Source: Microscillaceae bacterium
GTDB lineage: Bacteria; Bacteroidota; Bacteroidia; Cytophagales; Microscillaceae
Assembly (NCBI GenBank): GCA_011390205.1
Contig: JAABSX010000004.1
Coordinates: 62,001-126,000, forward strand
Direction of reading: 5' to 3'
Length of the DNA: 64,000 nucleotides
Position 1 is the first letter of the stretch. The number at the start of each line of letters is the position of its first letter. The notes beneath the pieces were generated by a model that saw only the letters and a list, made by a program, of their open reading frames with translations, did no database searches and was not told the origin of the DNA. Of this stretch, positions 46,508-55,534 are shown piece after piece. The translations under genes were made by a program, and so were the position numbers.

Positions 46508-47671
46508 TTAGACTGCCGAGATGTCTAATTTATGAAGGTTTACTTTTCGGGTATTTCTTCTTTGAAGTATTTCGTATGATTTTAGGATGTCTAAGTATTT
46601 TTGAATCACGATTTGTTCGTCAAACTCATTCTCTACTTTCTCCCTGCTTGCGAGCCCCATTTTCTCCAAGACATCATTTTCTAAATGATACATTTCTTGC
46701 ATTTTTTGGGCTAAATCTTGGGAGTTTTTGACCTCACACAAGAAGCCATTATACCCGTGATCTACTGTTTGGCGGCATCCTGCGATGTCTGTAGTGATGA
46801 TAGGCTTTGCCATACTGGCAGCCTCTAGCAATGCTCTGGGAGTGCCCTCTCGGTAAGAAGGCAAGACTACTGCATCGGCTTGAGCAATCACTGCAGGCAC
46901 ATCATCTGTAGTGCCTAAATACTCTATGACTCCTTCGTTTGTCCATTCTTTGAGCTGCACCTCTGAGATTCCTAGGTTTTGGTCAGTGTCTATAGCTCCC
47001 AATACTTGAAACTTGGCTTTTAAGCCAGCTTGCTTGCAGATGCGTGCAGCCTCTACATATTCACAAATCCCCTTGTCATAAAGCAAGCGGGCAATCATCA
47101 AAAAAGAAAATTCACCATTTCGCTTAAATTCTACAGGGCTAAATTTATCTAGGGGGATGCCTGAGCCAGGCACGAGGTCAGTGGTTTTAGAGCGGATAAG
47201 TTTTCTTTCTACAAAAAGGCTGCGGTCATCTTCGTTCTGAAAAAAAACACGCTTCGGAAAGCGAAAAGAAAAGCGGTAGAGCATCTGTGCTACTTTGGTG
47301 GTGAAGTTATCGTGCAAAAAAACCGTTCCTAAGCCACAGACATTGTTCACTACCAATTTGCCCAAAGGATAAGCCGCCAATGTCCCATAAATATTGGGTT
47401 TGATGGTAAACTGTAGCACTACATCAGGGTTTGATTTTTTGTAGATGCGGTAAAGTTGCCGCATATAACCTAAGTCTCTGATGGGGTTAGAGCCTTTGTT
47501 TTGCATTTTTACAGGATAAAACTCACAGCCCATTTCTACAAGGTAGTTTGAGTATTTGTCTTCTGGTGCAATGGCGATGACTTCGTGTCCATTTTCCAAT
47601 AAAGAAAGAGCTAGCCCTTTTCTAAAATTATAAATATTCCAAGAGGTATTTAAGACGATGGCTATGCGCAT
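46508..47671 (-). CDS. Glycosyltransferase family 4 protein
   Basis: The 387-residue enzyme starts MRIAIVLNTSWNIYNFRKGLALSLLENGHEV and contains YGTLAAYPLGKLVVNNVCGLGTVFL, PGSGIPLDKFSP, FSFLMIARLLYDKGICEYVEAA, and the donor-binding motif LPSYREGTPRALLEAASMAKPIITTD (EX7E). It resembles GT4 enzymes of capsule and O-antigen loci such as PglA-type galactosaminyltransferases. It probably assembles the polysaccharide exported by the adjacent wza/wzc genes. Confidence 0.9.
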   Translation of the reverse strand: MRIAIVLNTSWNIYNFRKGLALSLLENGHEVIAIAPEDKYSNYLVEMGCEFYPVKMQNKGSNPIRDLGYMRQLYRIYKKSNPDVVLQFTIKPNIYGTLAAYPLGKLVVNNVCGLGTVFLHDNFTTKVAQMLYRFSFRFPKRVFFQNEDDRSLFVERKLIRSKTTDLVPGSGIPLDKFSPVEFKRNGEFSFLMIARLLYDKGICEYVEAARICKQAGLKAKFQVLGAIDTDQNLGISEVQLKEWTNEGVIEYLGTTDDVPAVIAQADAVVLPSYREGTPRALLEAASMAKPIITTDIAGCRQTVDHGYNGFLCEVKNSQDLAQKMQEMYHLENDVLEKMGLASREKVENEFDEQIVIQKYLDILKSYEILQRRNTRKVNLHKLDISAV

Positions 47672-47820
47672 ATCCTAAGAAAATTTTTTGATTTGATAGA
47701 TTGATGAAAATAACATGATGAATATCTAAGTTACTTTTATAATGGAAAAAACGGAAGAGAATGTTTTTTGTTGATTTATAAGTGCAAAATTAATACATTT
47801 ATCACTAGCATAACTATCTT

Positions 47821-47828
47821 TATGTTTG
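47821..47828 (+). promoter_or_regulatory. Candidate -7 element of hflX
   Basis: TATGTTTG fits TAnnTTTG and lies about 30 nt before the hflX ATG. No strong -33 TTTG is seen at the right distance. Confidence 0.4.
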
Positions 47829-47857
47829 AGTTATTACATTTAGATTCTTTTTAAATT

Positions 47858-49015
47858 ATGAGTCAATATTTTGAAACTGCCAAACCAGAAGAAACTGCAG
47901 TGATAGTGGCAGTATATCACAATCAGCAAGATGCCATTACGATGCAGGCATACCTAGATGAGCTGGCTTTTCTGAGCCAGACACTGGGCGTGCGTGTCAG
48001 GCAGTCATTTACCCAAAGACTTGACAAGCCCGAGACAAAGACCTTCGTGGGCAAAGGAAAGCTGCAAGAAATCACGGAATATGTCAAGGAACACGAGATA
48101 GATATGGTCATCTTTGATGATGACCTGAACCCCTCACAGGTGCGAAACCTTGAGCGTGCCTTTAATGGCTCGGAGATAGAAGAGGCAAAGATTAAAATCT
48201 TGGACAGAAGCCTCTTGATTCTAGATATTTTCTCGAAAAGAGCCCAGACCACACAGGCACACACACAGGTAGAGCTTGCCCAATACCAATACCTGCTTCC
48301 CCGCCTTACCCGAATGTGGACACACCTTTCTAAGCAAAAAGGAGGCATTGGGATGCGTGGACCTGGTGAAAAAGAATTAGAGACAGACCGCCGAATCGTC
48401 AAAGATAAAATAGCTCTGCTCAGAAAGAAGCTCGATAAAATAGACAAGCAAAGCATCACCCGAAGAAAAGCACGTGAGCAAACCGTGAGGGTTGCTTTGG
48501 TGGGCTACACCAATGTAGGCAAATCTACACTTATGAATCTTCTCTCCAAAGCCGATGTGTTTGCAGAGGATAAACTATTCGCTACAGTAGATTCTACGGT
48601 GAGAAAGGTAGTCTTAAACAAAATCCCGTTTTTGCTGACAGATACTGTAGGCTTTATCCGAAAACTGCCCACGCTCTTGATTGAGAGTTTTAAATCTACC
48701 TTAGATGAGATTATTGAGGCGGATATTCTTATTCATGTGGTAGATATTTCTGCACCTGATTTTGAAAATCAGATAGAAGTGGTCAATCAAACCCTCATAG
48801 ACATCGGGGCGACCGATAAGCCCACACTCATGGTGTACAACAAAATAGACTTGATGCCTCCTGATGAGCAAGGCTTGGCAGAAATACACCAAGAAGACCA
48901 AAAAATCATAGGTATCTCGGCAACCAAAAAAATAAATATAGATACTTTTACCCAGCTGCTGTATGATTTGGTAGTGGAGAAATACTATGTGCTCAACCCT
49001 AATTATCTATCTTAA
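47858..49015 (+). CDS. hflX: Ribosome-associated GTPase HflX
   Basis: The 385-residue GTPase has the HflX N-terminal domain (TFVGKGKLQEI, VIFDDDLNPSQVRNLE), the Gly-rich GGIGMRGPGEKELETDRR linker, and a G domain with GYTNVGKSTLMN (G1), DTVGFIRKLP (G3) and NKIDLM (G4). It binds the 50S subunit and splits stalled ribosomes during stress. The length is normal. It stands alone between two minus-strand regions. Confidence 0.96.
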   Translation: MSQYFETAKPEETAVIVAVYHNQQDAITMQAYLDELAFLSQTLGVRVRQSFTQRLDKPETKTFVGKGKLQEITEYVKEHEIDMVIFDDDLNPSQVRNLERAFNGSEIEEAKIKILDRSLLILDIFSKRAQTTQAHTQVELAQYQYLLPRLTRMWTHLSKQKGGIGMRGPGEKELETDRRIVKDKIALLRKKLDKIDKQSITRRKAREQTVRVALVGYTNVGKSTLMNLLSKADVFAEDKLFATVDSTVRKVVLNKIPFLLTDTVGFIRKLPTLLIESFKSTLDEIIEADILIHVVDISAPDFENQIEVVNQTLIDIGATDKPTLMVYNKIDLMPPDEQGLAEIHQEDQKIIGISATKKINIDTFTQLLYDLVVEKYYVLNPNYLS

Positions 49016-49026
49016 AAAGGTACATT

Positions 49027-49323
49027 TTATTCTTCATAATCTAATGATATGGAGAATAAAGGGGCTTCTTGCTCGTAAATGCTTGTTTCTGTGATTTCGC
49101 TGCTGTCTGTGCTGAGGGGTTTGGGGAGTTTTTTGGCAAGGTTTTCTTGAGACAGTATGATTTCGTATTCGTCATCATTGCTGAGGTCTATCTGCTCAAA
49201 ATCATCATAGCTACGCCACTCAAAAGCAATGTTGGCGATGAGCAAGATACAAAACAAACAAATCTGGAAGATAAGCCCTCGCTGACTGCTCAAATCTACT
49301 TCTGGATGTTTTTTATGTATCAT
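49027..49323 (-). CDS. TonB N-terminal half without the C-terminal domain
   Basis: I choose the ATG at 49323 (MIHKKHPEVDLSSQRGLIFQI), 8 nt after the M56-TonB stop. The 98-residue protein matches the N-terminus of Bacteroidota TonB proteins: KK-PE-DL followed by RGLIFQICLFCILLIANIAFEW, the inner-membrane anchor that contacts ExbB/ExbD. It then has a periplasmic segment SYDDFEQIDL and simply ends. The TonB C-terminal domain is missing here but present at the end of the adjacent M56 protein. The longer frame to 49407 is antisense overlap and unlikely. Confidence 0.75.
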   Translation of the reverse strand: MIHKKHPEVDLSSQRGLIFQICLFCILLIANIAFEWRSYDDFEQIDLSNDDEYEIILSQENLAKKLPKPLSTDSSEITETSIYEQEAPLFSISLDYEE

Positions 49324-49331
49324 AAGTGGGG

Positions 49332-50522
49332 CTAATTTAATGAGAACTGTATGGGTATCGTGAGTTCTTGTCTGACTGCTTTGCCATTCACACGGGCAGG
49401 AAGCCATATGGTGTTGGTAGATTTTATGGCATCCATGGCGGCTTGGTCGCAGGCTGGGTGTATTCCTTTCAAAACCTTAAAATCTGTGAGGCTTCCGTCT
49501 GGCATGACCATAAAGCGGACAAACACCCTGCCTTGTATCTTTTTTTGGCGTGCTTCTTTGGGATACCGAAGCTTGCCTGCCAACTCTGCATAAAATCTAT
49601 CCAGCCCTCCCTCCACATCAGCAAATCTATTTTGCTCTATCTGTAGGTTTTTATCTGGGTCTTGCCAGTGGGTTTTGCCTGAAAATGCCAATAAAAGTGA
49701 GGCAAGTAGCGGCAAGATAAAAAACATTTTGAGCTTCCAATACGAGGGCGTAGGGCGTTTTTGGAGGCGATGCAGACGAGATTTTATCTCTGTCTGATTA
49801 AAACTGTGTGCCATATTGAGCTTTAGATGCTCAAAAAGCCGCCGCACCATGAGCCTTTGGTAGCTAGGCAAATCACTGTGCCGCATCACAGAGGCATCTG
49901 CAATGTACTCATGGTTATCTCTGAGTGCTTTCTGGAAGATATACACAAAAGGATTGAACCAAAAAAAGATTCTTAAAAACTCAAAGTAAAGAATATCATA
50001 ACTGTGCCTATCATGGATATGTTTCAGCTCATGGTATCGTATTTTTTCGTTTTCTTCTTTGCTCAGGCTTTGGCTGTCATCCCAAAAAAGATAATTAAAA
50101 AACGAAAAAGTAGGCAGCTTGCCCCCTGTATTGATTTGTAAATAACCCGCTTGGTGAATCACTTCATGGCTCTGAATGATGTGCAGCAGTTGCCAAAATC
50201 TCAGCAAAAAATAAAACCCCGAGATACACACCCCGACTACATACCCCCAAAAAAAATACACAGAATAATCTGCATTGGGCAGAAGGTTGGATTTTAGGGT
50301 ATTGACTTGCAGCGTGAGTACTTCTAAATTTAGTGGCACTGCCTGCCCCGAAGACTCCCCAGGAACGGGAAACTCTATCAAAGGAATCAGCAATGCCAGC
50401 ACAGAACTGAGCAACAAGTAGTATCGGTTGCGCTGCAAGAAAGAATCATTCCGCAGGCACAAAACATAAAAGCCATAAAATAGCCCCAAGCAAAGACTGT
50501 ATTCAAAAAAATAATCAAGCAT
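49332..50522 (-). CDS. M56-family (BlaR1-type) membrane peptidase fused to a TonB C-terminal domain
   Basis: The 396-residue protein has about four membrane helices (LGLFYGFYVLCL, YYLLLSSVLALLIPLIE, FFWGYVVGVCISGFYFLLRFW, and FFILPLLASLLLAFSG at about 270-290). The zinc motif HELKH lies in YHELKHIHDRHSYD. From about 300 it has a TonB C-terminal domain: GGLDRFYAELAGKLRYPKEARQKKIQGRVFVRFMVMPDGSLTDFKVLKGI. It follows the BlaI repressor gene and precedes the TonB N-terminal ORF. M56 proteins of this kind commonly signal by cleaving a BlaI-type repressor. Confidence 0.9.
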   Translation of the reverse strand: MLDYFFEYSLCLGLFYGFYVLCLRNDSFLQRNRYYLLLSSVLALLIPLIEFPVPGESSGQAVPLNLEVLTLQVNTLKSNLLPNADYSVYFFWGYVVGVCISGFYFLLRFWQLLHIIQSHEVIHQAGYLQINTGGKLPTFSFFNYLFWDDSQSLSKEENEKIRYHELKHIHDRHSYDILYFEFLRIFFWFNPFVYIFQKALRDNHEYIADASVMRHSDLPSYQRLMVRRLFEHLKLNMAHSFNQTEIKSRLHRLQKRPTPSYWKLKMFFILPLLASLLLAFSGKTHWQDPDKNLQIEQNRFADVEGGLDRFYAELAGKLRYPKEARQKKIQGRVFVRFMVMPDGSLTDFKVLKGIHPACDQAAMDAIKSTNTIWLPARVNGKAVRQELTIPIQFSLN

Positions 50523-50593
50523 ACATCATGGGTTGTTTTATTCCGTTAATTAATAGCTTTTACCAAGCAAAAAAGAAGACTTTATCACGCTTA

Positions 50594-51028
50594 CTACTCC
50601 TCTTTGTTTGTGTTTGTATTTGTGTCTTCACCTTGGTCTTCCTCTTTGAGTCCGTCCTCTACGTATTTCATGAGGTCTTCAAACTCATCTAGTGCCACAT
50701 CGTTTTGTTTTACGAAAAAAGACACCATTTTTTCGAAAGACCCGCCAAAATATTTGCCCATAAAGTTTTTAAGATAAAAATTACTGTATTGGCTTTTGGG
50801 TATCAGTGGGTGATACTCGTGTGTACGCCCGTGGGCGGTATGCCCCACAAATCCTTTTTCTTCTAAAATACGCACAATGGTAGAAATCGTATTGTAGGCA
50901 TAAGGCTCATTGTTTTTGGGATTGAGTGGGAGTTCTTTTACAATATCTTTCACGAAAGCACTTTTTAATTTCCAAAGTACTTGCATAATCTGCTCTTCTG
51001 CACGGGTGAGTTCTTCTAGTTTTTCCAT
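50594..51028 (-). CDS. BlaI/MecI/CopY-family transcriptional repressor
   Basis: The start at 51028 (MEKLEELTRAEEQIMQVLWKL) is typical of the family; the frame extends to 51130 but adds a non-native leader. The 144-residue protein has the winged-helix N-domain (VKDIVKELP, YNTISTIVRILEEKGFVGH) and the C-terminal dimerisation region. It should repress its own operon, including the M56-TonB gene 70 bp downstream, until the M56 peptidase or another signal relieves it. Confidence 0.92.
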   Translation of the reverse strand: MEKLEELTRAEEQIMQVLWKLKSAFVKDIVKELPLNPKNNEPYAYNTISTIVRILEEKGFVGHTAHGRTHEYHPLIPKSQYSNFYLKNFMGKYFGGSFEKMVSFFVKQNDVALDEFEDLMKYVEDGLKEEDQGEDTNTNTNKEE

Positions 51029-51049
51029 ATTATGAGATAAATATTTATC

Positions 51050-51081
51050 CAAATATAAAACTAAAAATCTAGTTGTGCAAA
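51050..51081 (-). promoter_or_regulatory. Promoter of the blaI-M56-TonB operon
   Basis: On the minus strand TTTG (51078-51081), a 20-nt spacer and TATATTTG (51050-51057) match the Bacteroidota promoter in sequence and spacing. The -7 element lies 21 nt before the ATG. I looked for a TACA...TGTA BlaI-type dyad nearby and did not find one. Confidence 0.65.
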
Positions 51082-51156
51082 TAAATTTAGAAAGTATTCC
51101 GTGAGTATTCTTCCCAAAAAAGACATTCATCAGCTGGGCTGCTACTCAATGGTCTA

Positions 51157-52869
51157 TTATTTGGGTATTTTGATATTAAATGCTGTAAATTCTCCTTCTT
51201 GGCTTTCTACACTTACCCGCCCTTTCATTTTGTCTAAGGCTCTTTTCACGACATAGAGTCCTAGTCCATTTCCTTCTGAGGCTTCTGAGCCTCTGAAAAA
51301 CATATCAAAAATCTTAGAAAAATAGGAAGGGGCAATGCCTGCACCATTGTCTTTGAGGTCAATGATGATGTGGGTATCATCGCTTCGAGCCTGGATGTGC
51401 AAGGTAGGCTGTGCATCTTCACTTTCTGAGCGAAAAGTAGTTGCATTTTCTACAAGATTCTCTAGCACAAAAAGCAGCAACTCAGGGTCGGCATATATAT
51501 AGCAAGCGGGTTCTATTTCTTTGACAATATGCAGGTTGCTCCGTTCTATTTTTTCGGAGAGTGTATCTTGCACTTCATTGAAGATGACCTCCATGTTGAG
51601 CATTTGCTCATCTACGGTTTTGCCCATGATGTAGCTAATTTGGTGTAGCTTCTCGAGCATTCTGTCCATTTTGGTGGCAGTGGTTTCTATTCTTTGGAAG
51701 AAATCTACGGCTTTGGGGCTTTCTTCTGCACACTCTATCAGTGCAAGCTGTGTAAGCCCTGTGAGTGTAGCTACAGGGCCTTTAAAATCATGAGAGGCTC
51801 TATAGACGAGCAAGTCCAGTTCTTCATTGACCTGGGTGAGGGCTTCGTTGGCGTATCTTAGGTCAAGGGTTCTTTCGGCTACTTTTTCTTCTAGAGAGGT
51901 ATTGGCTTTGTTGAGTTCTTGGTTGGTCAGCTCTAGCTTTTGCTTGGTTTCTGTGAGTTGCTCATACTGCCCCGTGATTTGGTTATTTTGTTCTTCTATT
52001 TCTTGTTTTTGAATTTCTAAGGTATCTTTTTGACTCAAAATCTGTTGTTTTTGGGCCTCTATTTCTTCATTTTGCTGTTTGAGGAGTCGGTTCGCTCGTT
52101 TTTTTTGATAATTATTCCCGATAAGCAATAGCATCAGCAATGCAGCAAATATAAGCCCGCCAATGAGTGCGTAGTTAAAAAACTTTTGGTTGGCAATCTG
52201 TAAATCGTAGATTTGCTTGGCTTTGGAAAACAGGTGTGGGTCATCTATTTCTTTTTCATTTACCTGCTCACGCATCTGGACAGCCTTCAAGAAGTATGCA
52301 TTGCTTTTCACCTCTTCTCCTAGTCTGTCATAGATAGTCCCTACCATCACGCTCGCCTCAGCTATCTGTGCGATTCTGCCTGTTTTTTCGGCAAGTTTTA
52401 GGTATTTAAGGTAATAATCTAAGGCAATGGAGTAATAATCATCACGGATATAAAACAAATCATAGTGATACTGCCCCATTGTTTTGAGTAGCAATGCCAT
52501 TTTTTCTGTATTTCCTTCACTTTGATAAATCTCTAGGGCTGTCTGATAAGATTGAATGCTCTCTTGGTCTCTTTTCAAATCATCTAAATAATAGACCTTT
52601 CCTAAGATGTAGTGTGCATAAGCTTGCCCGCTTGTGTAGTCTATTTTTTCTGCCAGTGTCAGGGCTTGCTTGCTAAAGTAAGCTGCATTTTGCTCTCTTT
52701 GGCTCAGCAAATACTCTTCGGCAAGCTGATTAAGTGCATCCACCTTAGAGCTATCCATTTTTGGGAGCACACGCACTACCCTCAAGAGGCTGTCTATTTT
52801 ATAGCACTGCGCTGCCGCAGATGAAAGAGAAAACCAAGATAAAATCAGTAAAAAAGCAAGCCAACGCAT
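51157..52869 (-). CDS. TPR-containing sensor histidine kinase
   Basis: The 570-residue protein has a signal peptide (LAFLLILSWFSLSSAAAQ), about four TPR-like repeats (AHYILGKVYYLDD, ASVMVGTIYDRLG), one membrane helix (YALIGGLIFAALLMLLLIG), a long coiled coil (about 255-335), a HisKA with the His in ASHDFKGPVATL, and a HATPase domain (NLVENATTF, DNGAGIAP, GNGLGLYV). It has the same build as the kinase at 17232-19304 and also lacks an adjacent response regulator. Confidence 0.92.
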   Translation of the reverse strand: MRWLAFLLILSWFSLSSAAAQCYKIDSLLRVVRVLPKMDSSKVDALNQLAEEYLLSQREQNAAYFSKQALTLAEKIDYTSGQAYAHYILGKVYYLDDLKRDQESIQSYQTALEIYQSEGNTEKMALLLKTMGQYHYDLFYIRDDYYSIALDYYLKYLKLAEKTGRIAQIAEASVMVGTIYDRLGEEVKSNAYFLKAVQMREQVNEKEIDDPHLFSKAKQIYDLQIANQKFFNYALIGGLIFAALLMLLLIGNNYQKKRANRLLKQQNEEIEAQKQQILSQKDTLEIQKQEIEEQNNQITGQYEQLTETKQKLELTNQELNKANTSLEEKVAERTLDLRYANEALTQVNEELDLLVYRASHDFKGPVATLTGLTQLALIECAEESPKAVDFFQRIETTATKMDRMLEKLHQISYIMGKTVDEQMLNMEVIFNEVQDTLSEKIERSNLHIVKEIEPACYIYADPELLLFVLENLVENATTFRSESEDAQPTLHIQARSDDTHIIIDLKDNGAGIAPSYFSKIFDMFFRGSEASEGNGLGLYVVKRALDKMKGRVSVESQEGEFTAFNIKIPK

Positions 52870-52937
52870 AATTCTGTCATTTTAATCAAGAAAAATAGAT
52901 TCCTTAGATTTTCGTCCGTTTTGGTTCATTTGTTTCG

Positions 52938-52972
52938 CAAAAATATAAAAAATCTAACACATCACTCTCAAA
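52938..52972 (-). promoter_or_regulatory. Candidate promoter of the second histidine kinase
   Basis: On the minus strand TTTG (52969-52972) and TATTTTTG (52938-52945) are spaced 23 nt, the upper end of what is seen. The -7 element lies about 70 nt before the ATG. Confidence 0.4.
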
Positions 52973-53111
52973 CAGATTAATTACGAATATTTGAACCTAA
53001 ACTTCCAAATATTGTTTATTTTTGGTGTAAGAGTACTCATTGTAGCACCTAAGCGGATTAGTTCGTAAATAAACTAATTTATTGTGTAAAAAACACTCAA
53101 ACATTAAAAAA

Positions 53112-53573
53112 ATGGCAAAAGAAACCTTTACCAAAAATATCAACATCAAGAACAGAAAAGCAAGCTTTGAGTTCTTTTTCTTAGATAAGTACATCGCAGG
53201 TATGAAGCTGCAAGGCACTGAGATTAAATCTATCAGGCAGGGCAAAGTAAATCTGCAGGATGCTTTCTGCTATTTTAAAAATGGAGAACTGTGGGTAAAA
53301 CAAATGCACATCTCCCCCTATGACAATGGTACGCACTATAACCACGTCTCAGACCAAGACCGCAAGCTCCTTTTGAGCAAAAAAGAACTCCGAAAACTCG
53401 AAAAAGGCACAGAAGAACAAGGCGTAACCATTATCCCTATAAGGCTATTCACCAATGACAGGGGATGGGCTAAAATGGAAGTAGCCCTTGCCAAAGGAAA
53501 AAAACTTTATGACAAACGAGATAGTATCAAAGAAAAAGATACCAAAAGAGAACTAGACAGAATGAAACTTTAA
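53112..53573 (+). CDS. smpB: SsrA-binding protein SmpB
   Basis: I take the ATG at 53112 ([23 protein letters not shown]) after an A-rich leader. The 153-residue protein contains [52 protein letters not shown] and the basic C-tail [22 protein letters not shown]. It binds tmRNA for ribosome rescue. tmRNA itself is not seen in the window. The NlpC gene follows by 17 nt. Confidence 0.95.
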   Translation: MAKETFTKNINIKNRKASFEFFFLDKYIAGMKLQGTEIKSIRQGKVNLQDAFCYFKNGELWVKQMHISPYDNGTHYNHVSDQDRKLLLSKKELRKLEKGTEEQGVTIIPIRLFTNDRGWAKMEVALAKGKKLYDKRDSIKEKDTKRELDRMKL

Positions 53574-53590
53574 GCTAAAAAATAAAAAGT

Positions 53591-54013
53591 ATGCAAGCAC
53601 TCATTCAACATGTGATTCAGACAGCACAGTCTTACATCGGGACGCCCTACAAATGGGGCGGCAATGACCAACAAGGCATTGACTGCTCGGGGCTAGTGGT
53701 CAGGGCTTTTGAGGCTGCCAATATCCCGATGCCTCGTGTGGCAGGTGCGCAAGCCAAAGCTGGTAAGCACTTAGAACTAGATGAACTGGTGCCTGGAGAT
53801 TTGGTTTTTTTTACAAACCAACCTGGCAATCTGCAAATCACCCATGTAGGGATTGTAAGCCGAGTCAATTACCCTCAAAACTCCATCATTTTCGTACATG
53901 CCAGCTCAGGCAAATACGGCGTAATGGAGTCTGAGTTACTTTCTAACTACTGGAAGAGTGTCTATCTGCAAGCAACACGCCCTGCTGCATTTTTGGGAAA
54001 CCTGCCAAGCTAA
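53591..54013 (+). CDS. NlpC/P60-family peptidoglycan hydrolase
   Basis: The 140-residue single-domain NlpC/P60 protein starts [36 protein letters not shown], with the nucleophile Cys in DCSGLV. It has the catalytic His in ITHVGIVS and the third polar residue in [11 protein letters not shown]. No signal peptide is seen, so it is cytoplasmic as annotated or exported another way. It lies 17 nt after smpB, so they are probably co-transcribed. Confidence 0.88.
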   Translation: MQALIQHVIQTAQSYIGTPYKWGGNDQQGIDCSGLVVRAFEAANIPMPRVAGAQAKAGKHLELDELVPGDLVFFTNQPGNLQITHVGIVSRVNYPQNSIIFVHASSGKYGVMESELLSNYWKSVYLQATRPAAFLGNLPS

Positions 54014-54022
54014 CTGGAAAGT

Positions 54023-54550
54023 CTAAGAATATTTTAAAAAATGCCCCTTGAGATATGCCTCTGCAAGTGCTACATAAGTAACGGCTCCGTCTCTAAACAT
54101 CTGGGCATCTTTTTCGGAAAGTTTTTTGACTATCTTGCCTGGAGTGCCCATCACTACCGAAAAATCAGGTATTTCCATATCTTGAGTTACGAGTGCGTGC
54201 GCTCCTATCAAGCAAAAACGCCCAATCTTGGCACGGTTTAGCACAGTCGCACGCATCCCCACAAGGGTATTGTCTCCAATGCTTGCCCCATGGATAATCG
54301 CCCCGTGCCCTATGATGCACTCCTCTCCGATGATCGTGGGCTCATTGGCATCTGCATGCAAAATACAGCCGTCTTGAATGTTGCTCCGATTTCCTACGAT
54401 GATTTCCTCCTCATCTCCTCGAAGCACAGCATTGTACCAGATAGAACATTGGTTCCCTATTCTGACACGCCCTACTACTGTGGCATTGTCAGCTATAAAC
54501 ACATTCACTCCTACTTGTGGTCTGTGGATTTTTGTTGATTCTTCACTCAT
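54023..54550 (-). CDS. Gamma carbonic anhydrase family protein
   Basis: The 175-residue left-handed beta-helix protein has repeated hexapeptides and metal-binding His residues in LHADANEPTIIGEECIIGHGAIIHGASIG and near GDEEEIIVGNRSNIQDG. It matches the gamma-class carbonic anhydrase / YrdA group of trimeric enzymes. It may be catalytic, but many YrdA-type members have weak or untested activity. It is convergent with the NlpC gene, 9 bp away. Confidence 0.88.
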   Translation of the reverse strand: MSEESTKIHRPQVGVNVFIADNATVVGRVRIGNQCSIWYNAVLRGDEEEIIVGNRSNIQDGCILHADANEPTIIGEECIIGHGAIIHGASIGDNTLVGMRATVLNRAKIGRFCLIGAHALVTQDMEIPDFSVVMGTPGKIVKKLSEKDAQMFRDGAVTYVALAEAYLKGHFLKYS

Positions 54551-54699
54551 TTTTATTAATTTTATTTAAAGTACTTTTTAGAAGCGAAATCTAACTATTT
54601 TCTGAAATTCCACGAAATTTATGCTTGCCTGACAGTTTTTGTGATGAATCTGTCATTGCCAGACAAGGAAATTTATAGGGATTCTCTTTAAAAGGTCAT

Positions 54700-55059
54700 T
54701 TAGGCAGCGATGGCACGCAGTTTATAGCTTAGCCAAGCATAGTAAAGCATCGTAAGGGCACAAATACCCAAGCCCAAAGACTCTCTCGCAAGCTCTATGT
54801 CAGTGATAAATTCTTCTCGTACAAGAAGCCCATGCCACTCACGGGGCAAAAACAAAAACGCAAGCACAGAATATGCTACAGCACTTCCCAAGAATACAAA
54901 AAAAGGAATCTTCTTGGTAAGTAAACCCAGTGAAAGCAATGCCGCCACAGCATAGATGCTCACCCATAAAGCAGGGTCGGGGTCATTGTACTGAACCACT
55001 GCAAAAGAAATAAAAATAAAAGCCATCAAAATGGCAAAATACCTTGTAGTGTTTTTCAT
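54700..55059 (-). CDS. TMEM220-family small membrane protein
   Basis: The 119-residue protein has four membrane helices (YFAILMAFIFISFAVVQYNDPDP, WVSIYAVAALLSLGLL, FFVFLGSAVAYSVLAFLFLP and LGLGICALTMLYYAWLSY). The signature VQYNDPDPALW follows helix 1 and REWHG-type sequence follows helix 3. The family is widespread from bacteria to animals and its function is unknown to me. Confidence 0.85.
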   Translation of the reverse strand: MKNTTRYFAILMAFIFISFAVVQYNDPDPALWVSIYAVAALLSLGLLTKKIPFFVFLGSAVAYSVLAFLFLPREWHGLLVREEFITDIELARESLGLGICALTMLYYAWLSYKLRAIAA

Positions 55060-55429
55060 AGATTCAATCTGATATGAGGTGATTTACTTTTTTAGAAAGC
55101 TTAAAACTAAGGTACGAAAAATATTAAACAGTAAAACTATGTATTTTAAAGCTAAATTTTGCAAACACAAACAGCAAAAAGCACAAAATTAAGCCTTTCT
55201 CAAAAAAGCACTAAAAAAATCATCTGCTCTGCAGTTGGTGTTTTAGAAATGGTGATTCAACCTATCCCTCGTAAGGTGTCCCACCTACGAAATCCGTTCT
55301 GTAAAACTTACACAAATCTATACATTTGCTGTTTACTTCCTGCTTCATAGTGTCTCCTTGCCCTAGGGCTTAGATTTTTTGGACACTCCACGGGCTGACA
55401 CGGTGGAACTCACCGCCCAATTTTCCTCT

Positions 55430-55461
55430 GGTGCAAGCATGAGCGAAGCGGTGCTTGTACC
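55430..55461. repeat. REP-like hairpin left of the transposase remnant
   Basis: GGTGCAAGCA (55430-55439) pairs with TGCTTGTACC (55452-55461), one mismatch, around a loop containing GAGCGAAGCG. A related sequence in opposite orientation lies at 55736-55764 on the other side of the transposase fragment, sharing GCGAAGCG followed by a TGCTTG core. Confidence 0.65.
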
Positions 55462-55534
55462 ATTTTTTTTCCGAAAGCGTCCGCTTTCCGCCGAAGGCGA
55501 AGGGCTTTGAATAAATAATATGTAAATATTTGCT

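Noticed and set aside
49069-49335. 88-residue rightward ORF over the TonB N-terminal gene
   Set aside because: It is antisense to a frame with a clear TonB anchor and good spacing behind the M56 gene.
55159-55350. 63-residue rightward ORF
   Set aside because: It overlaps REP-like hairpin sequence, has no recognisable signal or domain and is Lys/Ser-rich low-complexity text. Treated as non-coding.
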